64,000 nucleotides of DNA from Paenibacillus tyrphae (GCF_000722545.1 NZ_JNVM01000033.1:62001-126000), one strand, 5' to 3'. Numbered from the stretch's first letter, positions 17,199-26,569 are shown. The notes: generated from the sequence alone by a model not told the origin. Numbers and translations: made by a program.

Positions 17199-18488
17199 TT
17201 AAGCCGTTTTGCTGTTGTCAACCAGGAATTTCAAAGTTTTGCGGTTGACGATATCTTGCAGCAGCGATCCCAAATTGCCGTTAGAAGCGAAGATGGTGCG
17301 GATTTCGTCAGCGGAACGGCCGTACATTTGAGCCAGGTTCTCCAGCTCGGCGTTGATTTCTTCTTCCGTCGCTTCAAGGTTTTCCGCTTTCGCGATCGCC
17401 TCAAGCACGAGGTTGTTGCGTACGCGTTTCTCAGCGTCGGAATGCATTTGACCTTTGAGGTCCTCGGCGCTTTGACCAGTGAACTGGTAGTACATGTCGA
17501 TGTTCATGCCTTGCGTGCGCAGACGGTTTTCGAATTCTTTCACCATTTGCTCCGCTTCGTCGTTAATCATGACTTCCGGAATTTCCACTTGCGCAGTTTC
17601 GGAAGCTTTTTCTACCAGATCGTTTTCTTTCTTGCGGTCGGCTTCGCTTTGCTTGCGCTCTTTCAGCTTGCTCTCCAGATCTGCTTTGTACTCGTCCAGC
17701 GTGTCGAATTCGCTCACGTCTTTAGCGAACTCGTCGTCGAGTGCAGGCAAGTTTTTGCGCTTGATGTCATGCAGCTTGATTTTGAAAACGGCTTCTTTGC
17801 CTTTCAGCTCTTCCGCATGGTAGTTTTCCGGGAAAGTTACGGTGATGTCCTTCTCGCCGTCTTTCTCCAGGCCGACGACTTGCTCTTCGAAGCCCGGGAT
17901 AAAGCTGCCGGAACCAAGCTCAAGCGAATAACGCTCCGCTTTGCCGCCCTCGAAAGGAACGCCGTCCACAAAGCCTTCGAAGTCGATTGCGACGATGTCG
18001 CCATTCTCGGCTGTGCCTTCTTCTACCGGAACGAGTTCCGCATGGCGCTTTTGCAGTTTTTCCAGCTCTTCGTTCACTTCTTCGGCCGTTACGTCGGCGG
18101 AAGGAGCTTCGAGCGCGATGCCTTTGTACTCGCCAAGCTCGACTTCAGGCTTCACGGTAACTTTCGCTTTGAACTTCAGAACTTGGCCTTTGCCAAATTG
18201 CTCGACGTCCACTTCCGGACGATCTACTGGCTGGATGCCCGTCTCTTGAACGGCTGCAATGTAAGCTTCAGGCACGATGATATCGAGAGCGTCTTGATAC
18301 AAGCTTTCCACGCCGAATTTCGATTCGAAAATAGCGCGGGGCACTTTGCCCTTGCGGAAGCCCGGAACGTTAACTTTGTTCACGACTTTTTTGAATGCCT
18401 TGTCCAGAGAGGCGGCTACTTGGTCCGCGTCCACTTCAATATCAAGAACGGCTACGTTCTTCTCTATCTTTTCCCAGCTTGCTTTCAT
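17199..18488 (-). CDS. tig: Trigger factor, ribosome-associated chaperone and peptidyl-prolyl isomerase
   Basis: This chaperone binds at the ribosome exit tunnel. The product is 429 residues, near the Bacillus length. The N-terminal ribosome-binding domain contains the signature GFRKGKVPR (about residues 44-52). The central FKBP-type domain runs from about 160 to 245 (DGVPFEGGKAERYSLELGSG region). The C-terminal helical cradle follows. ATG 18488 has GGAGGGG upstream; an in-frame start ten codons earlier lacks one. The gene has a strong promoter and its own terminator. Its place next to ysoA and before the Clp/Lon genes is the B. subtilis order. Confidence 0.97.
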   Translation of the reverse strand: MKASWEKIEKNVAVLDIEVDADQVAASLDKAFKKVVNKVNVPGFRKGKVPRAIFESKFGVESLYQDALDIIVPEAYIAAVQETGIQPVDRPEVDVEQFGKGQVLKFKAKVTVKPEVELGEYKGIALEAPSADVTAEEVNEELEKLQKRHAELVPVEEGTAENGDIVAIDFEGFVDGVPFEGGKAERYSLELGSGSFIPGFEEQVVGLEKDGEKDITVTFPENYHAEELKGKEAVFKIKLHDIKRKNLPALDDEFAKDVSEFDTLDEYKADLESKLKERKQSEADRKKENDLVEKASETAQVEIPEVMINDEAEQMVKEFENRLRTQGMNIDMYYQFTGQSAEDLKGQMHSDAEKRVRNNLVLEAIAKAENLEATEEEINAELENLAQMYGRSADEIRTIFASNGNLGSLLQDIVNRKTLKFLVDNSKTA

Positions 18489-18585
18489 TTTATGCTTTCC
18501 CCTCCAAAAATTATCCATCGCAATTTTGTCACGTTCTGGCGGAGTCGCGGTACAGCCCGGACAAGCCCGCCGATATAACCATTAT

Positions 18586-18614
18586 ATTATAACCGTAATA
18601 AATGCGGTTTTCAA
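18586..18614 (-). promoter_or_regulatory. Sigma-A promoter of tig
   Basis: Minus strand: TTGAAA, 17 nt, TATAAT, about 98 nt upstream of the tig ATG. It is a near-consensus vegetative promoter. Confidence 0.75.
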
Positions 18615-18659
18615 GGCTTCTAACGCGGAAACGTCGGGAAATCGTCCCGCGGCGCCATT

Positions 18660-19568
18660 TTATAATCTCCGGGTGAATACGTTTGCGGCGAATTGCTGCA
18701 TCATCCGGTAAGCCTGTTCCCACTGAAACGCCAGATCCGACGTAATCCCATACAATTCGAACAGCTCTGCTTTGTCCCCACCTTCAAATACTTGCTCGAG
18801 CAACGTCAAATGCAGCGCCGCCGCCCATACGTCCACGCAGACCGAGTCCTGCCGCAGCATTTGCCGGTAAGCGGAAGTTCCGTAAATAAACGCCAAAAAT
18901 TCGTTCCACGTCTCCGCTGCAAAATACGAGAGCGCCGGATGCTGCGTCTCGCTGATTTCCTGCACGCGGTTTATAATCTCTTGAATCTGCGAAGGAAACT
19001 GATCGAAGGCCGCCGGCGTATCCTCGATCTCGACGACCGCCGCTTCGCCGTTCTTGTGCAGCGTTACGCTGCCGGTCGCGCCCCGCTTCTTGAGCGTTTG
19101 CAGCGCCTTGAACTGGATCAGCGGATGCCGCCCCGTATCCTCCTTCAACCATCCGATCAACTCTTCGTCGATCCCTTCGTCTTCCAGAAACGCGAGCTGA
19201 TCCAAAGCCAGCAGCTGCTTGTCCACGGCGCGCTGCTCCCGCAGGCTGGCCAGCAGCCGCTTTGCATAGTCGCCTTTATCCTCGCCCTTGGCGTTCATAT
19301 GCTGCCGCAGCAAGTCCGCTTCGCTAAGCTCTTCGTTTTCGTCCTCCTGCCCCAGCGCCAGATCCGGGAACATGACCTGCAGCCAGTCGAGCAAGGACCG
19401 CCATTCTTCCCGTGCCCGGTCGTCGTCCGATTGGCAGGCAAGCAAAAAGCGGAGGAGCTTCATCGCTTCTCCGTAGCGTTCCGCTTCAAGGAGCCGGGTC
19501 AGTTCGAACTGGTAAAATTCGACAGTTTTTGGAAAAAGAATTACATTGTCATTGGTCTGCCCGCTCAT
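18660..19568 (-). CDS. ysoA: YsoA-like helical-repeat (TPR-type) protein
   Basis: The product is 302 residues, rich in short amphipathic helices (FYQFELTRLLEAERYGEAMKL at the start is TPR-like), with an acidic segment at about 75-95. No catalytic motif is visible. The position directly upstream of tig and the TPR character match B. subtilis YsoA, whose function is poorly known; the name rests mainly on synteny. ATG 19568 has AAAGGCGG upstream; the frame runs 62 codons further without a ribosome site. It is probably a cytosolic scaffold or adaptor. Confidence 0.75.
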   Translation of the reverse strand: MSGQTNDNVILFPKTVEFYQFELTRLLEAERYGEAMKLLRFLLACQSDDDRAREEWRSLLDWLQVMFPDLALGQEDENEELSEADLLRQHMNAKGEDKGDYAKRLLASLREQRAVDKQLLALDQLAFLEDEGIDEELIGWLKEDTGRHPLIQFKALQTLKKRGATGSVTLHKNGEAAVVEIEDTPAAFDQFPSQIQEIINRVQEISETQHPALSYFAAETWNEFLAFIYGTSAYRQMLRQDSVCVDVWAAALHLTLLEQVFEGGDKAELFELYGITSDLAFQWEQAYRMMQQFAANVFTRRL

Positions 19569-19724
19569 GAAACACCGCCTTTCTTGCTGAGCTTCTCTTA
19601 TGAATGCCAGTGTACCCCAAAAAAGAAGCGAAAGCAAAATCTCCTGCCGCGACCGGCTTTCCTGTCCATTCCATCGTTCCCTTAAATTAGAATGCCGGAT
19701 TCGGTCGCGCGTTATGCGGACATG

Positions 19725-19768
19725 AAAAAGCAGCCGCGGATGCGTAATAAACACGGCATCCGGGCTGC
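19725..19768 (-). terminator. Terminator of the 113-aa gene
   Basis: On the minus strand GCAGCCCGGATGC pairs with GCATCCGCGGCTGC (one bulge), followed by TTTTT. It lies 41 nt past the stop codon at 19809. Confidence 0.8.
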
Positions 19769-19808
19769 CCGTTATGCAGGCGCTGTTCAGCGTTCCATTT
19801 TCCGAAAT

Positions 19809-20150
19809 CTATTCCATTTTCATCGCGGCTTGGATGAGCTGCGCTTTAATGTGCGGATTTTGTTCGATGAAGCTGTACATGCGGTCGACCTGCTCTTTAT
19901 TTTGCAAATAATCGCGTTCGTTCTGAATCATCTCGTGCGACCATTTCAGAAGCGCGGCTTCCGCCGCACCGAGCCGGTTCAATGCAATATGAAGTCCCGT
20001 ATCGCCGACAAGCTGCTCCATCACTTCCGGAGTTACGTTACCGAGTTTTTTCGTCGTTGCGAGCTTTTGCTCAAATTCTTTATTCGCCTTCTCGAAGTTT
20101 TCTTTGGCTTCCTTGTATTCTTTCTGCTGTTCTGAGAACGTTCTTTTCAT
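19809..20150 (-). CDS. Small helical protein of unknown function
   Basis: The product is 113 residues, almost entirely charged helix. Residues 5-35 (EQQKEYKEAKENFEKANKEF) and 70-90 look like a coiled-coil pair. There are no cysteines, signal peptide or membrane segments, so it is likely cytosolic. AAAGGTGG precedes ATG 20150, and a good terminator follows, so it appears to be a monocistronic real gene. I do not recognise the family. The 312-nt gap to asnB on its right holds nothing that I can identify. Confidence 0.7.
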   Translation of the reverse strand: MKRTFSEQQKEYKEAKENFEKANKEFEQKLATTKKLGNVTPEVMEQLVGDTGLHIALNRLGAAEAALLKWSHEMIQNERDYLQNKEQVDRMYSFIEQNPHIKAQLIQAAMKME

Positions 20151-20462
20151 TAATGATGAACCACCTTTACCTGTTGATCAATTGTCTTCCTGCCTACTGT
20201 TCCTTCAGCTATAGCGTGAGACAAAACCGACGCTTTCTATACATCGGTTTCCAAGACGCAGGCCGTTATAAAAAATACACCTATACGCTAAGTGTAACTT
20301 TTCTGCGGCCGTTTGTCCATTTTTTCATCAAGTTTTCCACGGCGCGCCTCGCCCGGACAGACATCATCCGCTCCCGCCAAGCATAACCTTTATCATCTTG
20401 CTGTCATCTTTGGACCCCTCGTGGTAGCGACAGATTCTGGAAGACCGGAGAGGATGAAAGCT

Positions 20463-22307
20463 ATGTGTGGAATCACGGGATGGATTGATTGGAACAAAGA
20501 TTTGACCCAGTATCCGTCCGTTCTCGAAACGATGACGGATACTCTCACCTCGCGCGGTCCGGATGCCTCCGGCAGCTGGATCACGCCCCGCTGCGCGCTC
20601 GGCCACCGCCGTCTGAGCGTCATGGATCCGGCAGGCGGAGCCCAGCCCATGACCCGGAAAATCGGAGATAATACAATAACCATCGTCTATAACGGCGAGC
20701 TATACAATGCGCCCGAATTAAAAAAAGAGCTGGAGCAGCGAGGCCACCGGTTCGTCACGACCTGCGATACCGAGGTGCTGCTCGTTTCGTTCGTCGAATG
20801 GGGCCGAGCCTGTGTCGACCGGCTCAACGGCATCTTCGCCTTTGCCATTTGGGACGACGAAGAGCAGTCGCTGTTCCTCGTACGCGACCGGCTGGGCGTT
20901 AAGCCTCTTTTCTATTCCTACGCCGAAGGCCGGCTGCTGTTCGGTTCGGAGCCGAAGGCCATCCTGGCGCATCCGGACTTTACGGTTCAGATCAGCGGCG
21001 AAGGACTGGCGGAAATTTTCGCCATCGGACCGGCGCGTACGCCAGGCCATGGCGTCTATAAAAATATGCAGGAGCTGAAGCCGGGTCACTGCATGGTCAT
21101 GGATGTGCGCGGCCTAAGCGTACGCACTTACTGGAAGCTGGAAAGCAAGCCGCACGAAGACGACGTGGAGACGACGGCCGCCAAAGTGCGCGAGCTGCTT
21201 CGGGACACGGTGATCCGCCAGCTCGCTTCGGATGTGCCGATCTGCACGCTGCTGTCCGGCGGGCTCGACTCCAGCGCTCTCACGACGTTTGCTGCACAAT
21301 ACTATGCGCAGCAAGGGCTCGGAGCCCTGCATACCTATTCGGTCGACTATGTCGACAACGATAGGCATTTCCAAGCAAGCGCCTTTCAGCCGAATGCGGA
21401 TGCGCCTTGGATCAGGCGGATGACGGAGCACCTCGGAACCGTGCACCATGCGATCGAATTCGATACGCCGGAGCTCGTGGAGGCGCTCCGAACCGTCGTG
21501 CTGGCCAGGGACTTGCCCGGAATGGCCGATGTGGACGGTTCGCTTTATTTGTTTTGTCGCGAAATTAAAAAAGGCGCCACGGTGGCGATATCGGGCGAAG
21601 CGGCCGACGAAATTTTTGGCGGGTATCCCTGGTTTCACCGGGAGGAAGCGCTGAATGCCGGAACGTTCCCCTGGTCGTTGGCGACCCCCGAACGCATCGC
21701 CCTGCTGTCTCCCGAATTTGTCGATTGGGTAAAGCCAGCCCAATACGTGCAGGACCGCTACCGGCAAGCTCTCTCCGAAGTGCCCCGTCTGGCCGGCGAG
21801 AACGGGCAGCAAAACCGGATGCGGGAAATGTCCTATTTGAACATTACTCGTTTTATGCCGACGCTGCTCGACCGCAAAGACCGGATGAGCATGGCGGTCG
21901 GTCTCGAAGTGCGCGTGCCGTTCTGCGATCACCGGCTGGTCGAATACGTATGGAATATTCCGTGGGAGATCAAAACCGCCGGCGAACGGGAAAAAGGCAT
22001 CTTGCGCAAAGCGCTCCGCGGCATTCTTCCCGAAGACGTGCTGGCCCGCAAAAAAAGCCCGTATCCGAAAACGCACAATCCGAACTATTTGACCGCCGTC
22101 CGCTCCTGGGTACTGGACATCTTAAACGACCCTTCCTCGCCTCTGCTTCCGTTCATCGATACGGCCAAAATCCGCACCCTCGCCGAGGACGACGAAGGCC
22201 GCTTCCAGCTGCCTTGGTTCGGCCAGCTGATGACCGGGCCGCAGCTGTTCGCTTATTTGGCCCAAGTCGATATGTGGCTGCGCCATTACAAAGTATCGAT
22301 TCGATAA
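20463..22307 (+). CDS. asnB: Asparagine synthase (glutamine-hydrolysing)
   Basis: This enzyme makes asparagine from aspartate, ATP and glutamine. The start is fixed by chemistry: the class II glutaminase nucleophile must be the N-terminal Cys, so MCGITGW at 20463 is chosen over an ATG three codons earlier. The glutaminase domain (RGPDASG, YNGELYN, CDTEVLL) covers about residues 1-200. The synthase domain has the PPi loop LLSGGLDSSA near residue 263. The length, 614 residues, equals that of the B. subtilis paralogue AsnO used in sporulation. It is convergent with rdgB, with only 16 nt between the stops and no visible terminator. Confidence 0.95.
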   Translation: MCGITGWIDWNKDLTQYPSVLETMTDTLTSRGPDASGSWITPRCALGHRRLSVMDPAGGAQPMTRKIGDNTITIVYNGELYNAPELKKELEQRGHRFVTTCDTEVLLVSFVEWGRACVDRLNGIFAFAIWDDEEQSLFLVRDRLGVKPLFYSYAEGRLLFGSEPKAILAHPDFTVQISGEGLAEIFAIGPARTPGHGVYKNMQELKPGHCMVMDVRGLSVRTYWKLESKPHEDDVETTAAKVRELLRDTVIRQLASDVPICTLLSGGLDSSALTTFAAQYYAQQGLGALHTYSVDYVDNDRHFQASAFQPNADAPWIRRMTEHLGTVHHAIEFDTPELVEALRTVVLARDLPGMADVDGSLYLFCREIKKGATVAISGEAADEIFGGYPWFHREEALNAGTFPWSLATPERIALLSPEFVDWVKPAQYVQDRYRQALSEVPRLAGENGQQNRMREMSYLNITRFMPTLLDRKDRMSMAVGLEVRVPFCDHRLVEYVWNIPWEIKTAGEREKGILRKALRGILPEDVLARKKSPYPKTHNPNYLTAVRSWVLDILNDPSSPLLPFIDTAKIRTLAEDDEGRFQLPWFGQLMTGPQLFAYLAQVDMWLRHYKVSIR

Positions 22308-22323
22308 TGACAATACGGCTTCC

Positions 22324-22953
22324 TTAGGCCAAGAAGTCCCACAATTTACGGATGGCCTGCCCCCGATGGCTGAGCGCATTTTTCTCTTCGAGCGTCAGCT
22401 CCGCCAGAGTCCGGCCGAGCTCCGGGACGTAAAACAACGGATCATACCCGAAGCCCCCGCTGCCTCGCGGCTCGCGAATGATGACGCCCTCGCACGTCCC
22501 TTCGACCTCGGCAAGCGGCGTTCCTTCCGCGTTCACGAGCGCAATGGCGCTGACGAAACGGGCGGGGCTGAGCGCTTCGGGATGAGCCGTATCATCCGGC
22601 CGGGGCAGCGGCTCCAGCTTGTCAAGCTCGCCGACGAGCTTGCGGTTATTCGCCGCGTCGTCCTTCGGCTCGCCCGCATACCGGGCGGAGTATACCCCCG
22701 GCGCGCCGTTCAGACGATCCACGCATAAGCCGGAGTCGTCCGCCACCGCAGGAACGCCGAGCCGCCCGGCCACCGCTCTGGCTTTGATCAAGGCGTTCGC
22801 CGCAAAGGTATCCCCGTCCTCGACGATATCCGGGATCTCCGGGTAATCGAGCAGGCTTTTGACCGCGATGCCTTTCTCCCTGAACATCTTCTCGAATTCC
22901 TTAAGTTTACCGGCGTTTGTCGTCGCGATAACGACCTCAGCTCCGAGCCGCAT
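22324..22953 (-). CDS. rdgB: XTP/dITP diphosphatase (RdgB/Ham1)
   Basis: This house-cleaning enzyme hydrolyses deaminated purine triphosphates such as XTP and dITP. Motifs: the N-terminal ATTNAGKLKEF nucleotide-binding segment, VADDSGLCVD with the catalytic Asp, APGVYSARY, and GGFGYDPLF. The product has 209 residues. ATG 22953 lies inside the end of rph (17-nt overlap) with AAGGGGG upstream, so the two are translationally coupled, as in the Bacillus gerM-rph-ysnA cluster. A TTG nine codons earlier is less likely. Confidence 0.95.
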   Translation of the reverse strand: MRLGAEVVIATTNAGKLKEFEKMFREKGIAVKSLLDYPEIPDIVEDGDTFAANALIKARAVAGRLGVPAVADDSGLCVDRLNGAPGVYSARYAGEPKDDAANNRKLVGELDKLEPLPRPDDTAHPEALSPARFVSAIALVNAEGTPLAEVEGTCEGVIIREPRGSGGFGYDPLFYVPELGRTLAELTLEEKNALSHRGQAIRKLWDFLA

Positions 22954-23695
22954 GGGACGCCCCCTTAATGCGTTCCGCAATCGGTCCGAGTACCTGCGCC
23001 TGCTCCCGAATCATGCCCTGAATGCCCGTTTCGGCCAACGCCAGCAGTGCGTCAAGCTCTTGCCGGGAGAATGGGGCTTCTTCGCCGGTTCCTTGCACTT
23101 CGACGAATTTGCCTTGGCCGGTCATTACCACGTTCATATCGACCTTCGCTTTGGAATCCTCCTCATAGTTCAGGTCCAGGTATGGCTTCTCCTGAATGAT
23201 GCCCACGCTCACGGAACCGAGAAAATCAGTGATCGGGAACCGGCTTAAATTCCGCTCCCGCACGATTTTATCCATCGCGATCGCCATGGCGACGAACGCG
23301 CCGGTGATCGACGTCGTCCGGGTGCCGCCGTCCGCCTGAATCACGTCGCAGTCCAGCGTAATGGAACGCTCACCCAGCGCTTCCAGATCGACGACAGAAC
23401 GCAGCGCCCGTCCGATCAGCCGCTGAATTTCCATCGTGCGTCCGCCGAGCTTCCCTTTGGCCGCTTCACGCTGATTGCGGACCGAAGTCGCCCGGGGCAG
23501 CATCGAGTATTCGGCCGTCACCCATCCTTTGCCCTGCCCTTTCATAAACGGCGGAACCCGTTCCTCCACCGTCGCCGTACAGATGACCCGCGTATCTCCC
23601 ACTTCAATCAGCACCGAGCCTTCGGCGTGTTTATTGTAATTGGTCGTAATTTTCACAGGACGCGCCTGATCGACACTTCTCCCATCGCTTCTCAT
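22937..23695 (-). CDS. rph: Ribonuclease PH
   Basis: This phosphorolytic 3'-to-5' exoribonuclease trims tRNA 3' ends. Typical segments are MRSDGR at the start, GKGWVTAEYSMLPRAT, the phosphate-binding arginine in LIGRALRSVVD, and CDVIQADGGTRTTSITGA. The product is 252 residues, as in relatives. AAGGAGG lies 13 nt upstream of ATG 23695. A terminator (23778-23820) separates it from gerM, so rph-rdgB probably has additional promoter input. Confidence 0.96.
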   Translation of the reverse strand: MRSDGRSVDQARPVKITTNYNKHAEGSVLIEVGDTRVICTATVEERVPPFMKGQGKGWVTAEYSMLPRATSVRNQREAAKGKLGGRTMEIQRLIGRALRSVVDLEALGERSITLDCDVIQADGGTRTTSITGAFVAMAIAMDKIVRERNLSRFPITDFLGSVSVGIIQEKPYLDLNYEEDSKAKVDMNVVMTGQGKFVEVQGTGEEAPFSRQELDALLALAETGIQGMIREQAQVLGPIAERIKGASHAARS

Positions 23696-23777
23696 TTAAG
23701 TTTCATTTCCTCCTTTTGGCTTTCACGTTCCCATTGTACCAGAGCGCCCCAGGAAAACCAAACGGGCCTGCGGAAAC

Positions 23778-23820
23778 GAAAAAGGCTCCTTCCGAAAGCG
23801 GGCCGCACAGGAAGGAGCGT
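23778..23820 (-). terminator. Terminator between gerM and rph
   Basis: On the minus strand GCTCCTTCC pairs with GGAAGGAGC, followed by CTTTTTCGTTT. Confidence 0.8.
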
Positions 23821-23845
23821 TCGTTTATGAGGCATCTCGCCTGAG

Positions 23846-24886
23846 CTACAGCTTCAGCTGATTCACGGTTTGAGGCCGGGATACGGGCTTCGCGTAGCTC
23901 TGATTGTCGGTTGCGCTTACTTTGGCGTCTCCGTTCACGAGAATCTGCACCTTGGCAGCTGCGTTCGTATTTTCCGTGAGCGACAAGACGACCGCTTTCA
24001 ACGCTTCGGCCGGCGCCTTTTTATCCGGGCCGAGCATTTTGTCCGAGAAATTGACGGTAATCAAGTCGTCCGTTTTGTCCACTTTCAGCAGTTCGGCTCC
24101 CGGAGCCATGACGGCAACCAGGCCTTTCTTCTGATCCGGTCCTGCAATAAGCTGCCGGATGACCGCTTCCGAAACGTTGTCCGTCCTTGGGACGAGCCGG
24201 GTGACGGGCACGTAATAGCTGTAATTTTCCTGATTCTGATTTAGAAAATACAGCGTAACCGGCGTCGATTGTCCGTACTCTACGCTTTCCGGCTTCTCCA
24301 CGTTGATTCCGATCGCACGGGTTAGCGTTTCGTCCAGCGGCGTTCCGCCGACCGGCATCTCTTTCAAAGGCTTGCCCTCGACGCGGAGCTGCACTTTCTC
24401 TACCGCAGGAAAGCCCGTCAAGGTCCAAGTGACGGCTTCCATAATTTTTCTTTCGTCCTGCAGGTTATAATCCGCAAACATTTTGGAAAAATCAACGATA
24501 GCCAGCTTTTGATCTTCCACGATGTTAATGCCTTTAATTTCGGTACCTTTGGGAAGGAGGCTTGTAAATCCGGCCGGCAGGTGCCCTTGTACCGGGCCGC
24601 CGTCCACCATGTATTCAAGCGCCTTGCGGGCGGCGCCTTGGGTCTTTTCGACTTGAACGGCAATCGGAGCGACGAACCCTTTTTCATCCTTGGCGTAAAC
24701 CGTCACCTGCATCGGATTGGCAATCGTCTGGGACACTTTGCCGCTTGTGGCCATGGCGTCCGCTCCGGCCGGCGGAGGATCGATTTGCTGAGACTGTTCC
24801 TTCTTTCCCAGAAGCGAGCAGCCGGAGGCAAGCAGAACGACCATTCCAACAACGGCGGCCCATTGTATCCCTTTGTATTGTTTCAT
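23846..24886 (-). CDS. gerM: GerM-type lipoprotein with two GerM domains
   Basis: This lipoprotein of sporulation and germination has 346 residues. The lipobox is LLASGCS, with the lipidated Cys at about residue 23. Two repeats of the GerM domain follow, about 65-195 and 215-335, each with an arm such as VYAKDEKGF / LYFLNQNQEN and a core LAIVDFSK / ITVNFSD. GerM domains act in the SpoIIQ-SpoIIIA channel system and in cortex formation in Bacillus. ATG 24886 has AAGGAGG. The order gerM-rph-rdgB is that of B. subtilis. The C-terminal tail after 325 is short and polar. Confidence 0.92.
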   Translation of the reverse strand: MKQYKGIQWAAVVGMVVLLASGCSLLGKKEQSQQIDPPPAGADAMATSGKVSQTIANPMQVTVYAKDEKGFVAPIAVQVEKTQGAARKALEYMVDGGPVQGHLPAGFTSLLPKGTEIKGINIVEDQKLAIVDFSKMFADYNLQDERKIMEAVTWTLTGFPAVEKVQLRVEGKPLKEMPVGGTPLDETLTRAIGINVEKPESVEYGQSTPVTLYFLNQNQENYSYYVPVTRLVPRTDNVSEAVIRQLIAGPDQKKGLVAVMAPGAELLKVDKTDDLITVNFSDKMLGPDKKAPAEALKAVVLSLTENTNAAAKVQILVNGDAKVSATDNQSYAKPVSRPQTVNQLKL

Positions 24887-24930
24887 TGCGTGTTCCTCCT
24901 TGGTATTGGGGTGTTGTCCGTTTTTACTTT

Positions 24931-24961
24931 TATGTATACGGGCGGCAGACAAGTTTATGAC
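24931..24961 (-). promoter_or_regulatory. Possible sigma-E promoter of gerM
   Basis: Minus strand: GTCATAAA, then (17 nt after its ATA core) TATACATA, similar to the Bacillus sigma-E pattern ATA-N16/18-CATACANT with two mismatches in the -10. Mother-cell expression of gerM in B. subtilis makes this plausible. Confidence 0.3.
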
Positions 24962-25019
24962 ACCATTTTGTCCGATTCGGAGGAAGATTGGATTTATGGT
25001 ACTTTGGACGGATATATCC

Positions 25020-25049
25020 TTGATTTATACGGTACTAAAAGCCTATAAT
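25020..25049 (+). promoter_or_regulatory. Sigma-A-type promoter of the diguanylate cyclase gene
   Basis: TTGATT, 18 nt, TATAAT, 35 nt upstream of the start codon. Confidence 0.55.
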
Positions 25050-25083
25050 ATAGATGTGTTTTTCCAAAAAGAGGTGATTTCCC

Positions 25084-25956
25084 ATGGAAAACCGTCTTCA
25101 TGATTTCGTGCCTGACGACCTATACCGGGCCGTTGTGCTTCAATCTCCGGATTGGCTGTGGGTATTCGACGAAACCGGTTCGCCGGTCGGCTTGTCCCCG
25201 GAGCCCAATTACGGTACGGCCTTGTTCCGCTGGGTATACGAAACCGATCTCCTTCCGCTGCAGCAGGCATGCCGCCGGCTGCTTCAAGAGCACGAACCGT
25301 TCGCGATGACGTTTCGGGCCGTGCTGCCGGACGGAGCTCTCGTATGGCTTGAAGGCCAAGGATATCCGTTGGCATGCGAGTCTTCGGGTTGGCAGGCTGC
25401 CCTGGCAGCCAAAGACATCACGGCGTTCAAGAAGCTGGAAGAGCGGCTGACCCGTCTGGCTTATTACGATCCGTTGACCCAACTGCCGAACCGCAGACTA
25501 TTTCAGGACCGCTTTACCCAATCGCTGCATTTGGCGAAGCGCTACCACCATAAGCTGGCCGTCATTTACTTGGACCTCGATGATTTTAAACGCATAAACG
25601 ATACATACGGCCATGCCACCGGCGACGAGCTGCTGACCATGGCCGCTTCCCGTCTCTCGCATTCCATCCGGGAACCGGATACCGTCTGTCGGATGGGCGG
25701 CGACGAATTCGTCGTGCTAGTGCAGCAGTTCGAGCACCGGGAGGATATTGCCAAGATCGTCGGCAGAATCGCGCAGACGCTAAACCAGCCTTTCGAGCTG
25801 AACGGCCAAACCATGAGCATTACGAGCAGCATCGGTGTTTCCTGCTATCCCGAGGACGGGCATGATATCGACAGGCTGCTGCAGTGCGCCGATACGGCGA
25901 TGTACGCATCGAAGCAGCAAGGCAAAAACCACTTCCGGTTTTTCTCGGAATTCTAA
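25084..25956 (+). CDS. PAS-GGDEF diguanylate cyclase
   Basis: The product is 290 residues and cytosolic, with no membrane segment. Residues about 10-115 look like a PAS sensor (SPDWLWVFDETGSPVG ... LAAKDITAFKKLEE is a typical PAS-to-GGDEF linker). The GGDEF domain runs from about 125 to 287, with the intact catalytic motif GGDEF at 205-209 and an RxxD inhibitory site (REPD, 196-199) five residues upstream, so the enzyme should make c-di-GMP and be product-inhibited. AGAGGTG precedes ATG 25084. The pgpA-like gene follows after 10 nt, so the two are co-transcribed; a link between c-di-GMP and phospholipid metabolism is only suggested by position. Confidence 0.93.
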   Translation: MENRLHDFVPDDLYRAVVLQSPDWLWVFDETGSPVGLSPEPNYGTALFRWVYETDLLPLQQACRRLLQEHEPFAMTFRAVLPDGALVWLEGQGYPLACESSGWQAALAAKDITAFKKLEERLTRLAYYDPLTQLPNRRLFQDRFTQSLHLAKRYHHKLAVIYLDLDDFKRINDTYGHATGDELLTMAASRLSHSIREPDTVCRMGGDEFVVLVQQFEHREDIAKIVGRIAQTLNQPFELNGQTMSITSSIGVSCYPEDGHDIDRLLQCADTAMYASKQQGKNHFRFFSEF

Positions 25957-25966
25957 GGAGGCCTCT

Positions 25967-26482
25967 ATGAGCTACAGCTTGAACAGCAAGCAGGTTGCCG
26001 AAGCTTCGGCCTCGTGGCTAACAAAGCGCGGCGTCACCATGGAAGAAATGGCGGAGCTTACTTATTTTCTGCAAAAAGACTATTACTCCAACCTGACGAT
26101 GGACGAATGCCGGGAAAGCGTGGAGCAGGTCCTCGGCAAGCGGGAAGTGCAGAATGCCATTTTGACGGGGATTCAGCTCGACGTGCTGGCCGAGGAGGGC
26201 AAGCTGCTGTCTCCTCTTCAGGAGATGATCGAGAACGACGAGGGGCTGTACGGCTGCGATGAAATCCTGGCTCTATCGATCGTCAATGTGTACGGCAGCA
26301 TCGGGCTCACCAACTTTGGATATATTGACAAAGTCAAACCGGGGCTGGTCGGGCGGCTGAACGATAAGAGCGGCAAGCACAAGCATACGTTCCTCGACGA
26401 TATCGTCGGCGCTATCGCGGCGTCCGCCAGCAGCCGCATTGCCCACCGCAAGCAGCAAGAGAAGGAACGTACGCAGACGTAA
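25967..26482 (+). CDS. Phosphatidylglycerophosphatase A family protein (YutG-like)
   Basis: The 171-residue product belongs to the soluble PgpA/YutG branch found in Bacilli. Segments ELTYFLQKDYY, KREVQNAILTGIQLD, LYGCDEILALSIVNVYGSIG and HTFLDDIVGAIAASASSRIAH are family hallmarks, including the aspartates expected for phosphatase chemistry. PgpA enzymes turn phosphatidylglycerophosphate into phosphatidylglycerol, but the Bacilli version lacks the membrane helices of the E. coli enzyme, so the exact substrate is less certain. TAAGGAGG lies in the gap after the cyclase stop codon, giving tight coupling. Confidence 0.85.
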   Translation: MSYSLNSKQVAEASASWLTKRGVTMEEMAELTYFLQKDYYSNLTMDECRESVEQVLGKREVQNAILTGIQLDVLAEEGKLLSPLQEMIENDEGLYGCDEILALSIVNVYGSIGLTNFGYIDKVKPGLVGRLNDKSGKHKHTFLDDIVGAIAASASSRIAHRKQQEKERTQT

Positions 26483-26527
26483 AAGAACACGGCGCTTCTC
26501 CGAGGAGAGGACGCCGTGTTCTTTTTT
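26481..26527. terminator. Bidirectional terminator
   Basis: AAAAGAACACGGCG pairs with CGCCGTGTTCTTTTTT; it ends the pgpA-like gene and the convergent hydrolase-like gene. Confidence 0.85.
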
Positions 26528-26569
26528 CACAAAAATCATCGCGTCGGAAAAATTCACACGATTATCGTC

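Noticed and set aside
17031..18578. 515-codon open frame opposite tig
   Set aside because: Phe/Val/Arg-rich antisense reading of trigger factor with no ribosome site.
20151..20462. T-box or other riboswitch in front of asnB
   Set aside because: No T-box core or specifier-like structure could be recognised in this gap.
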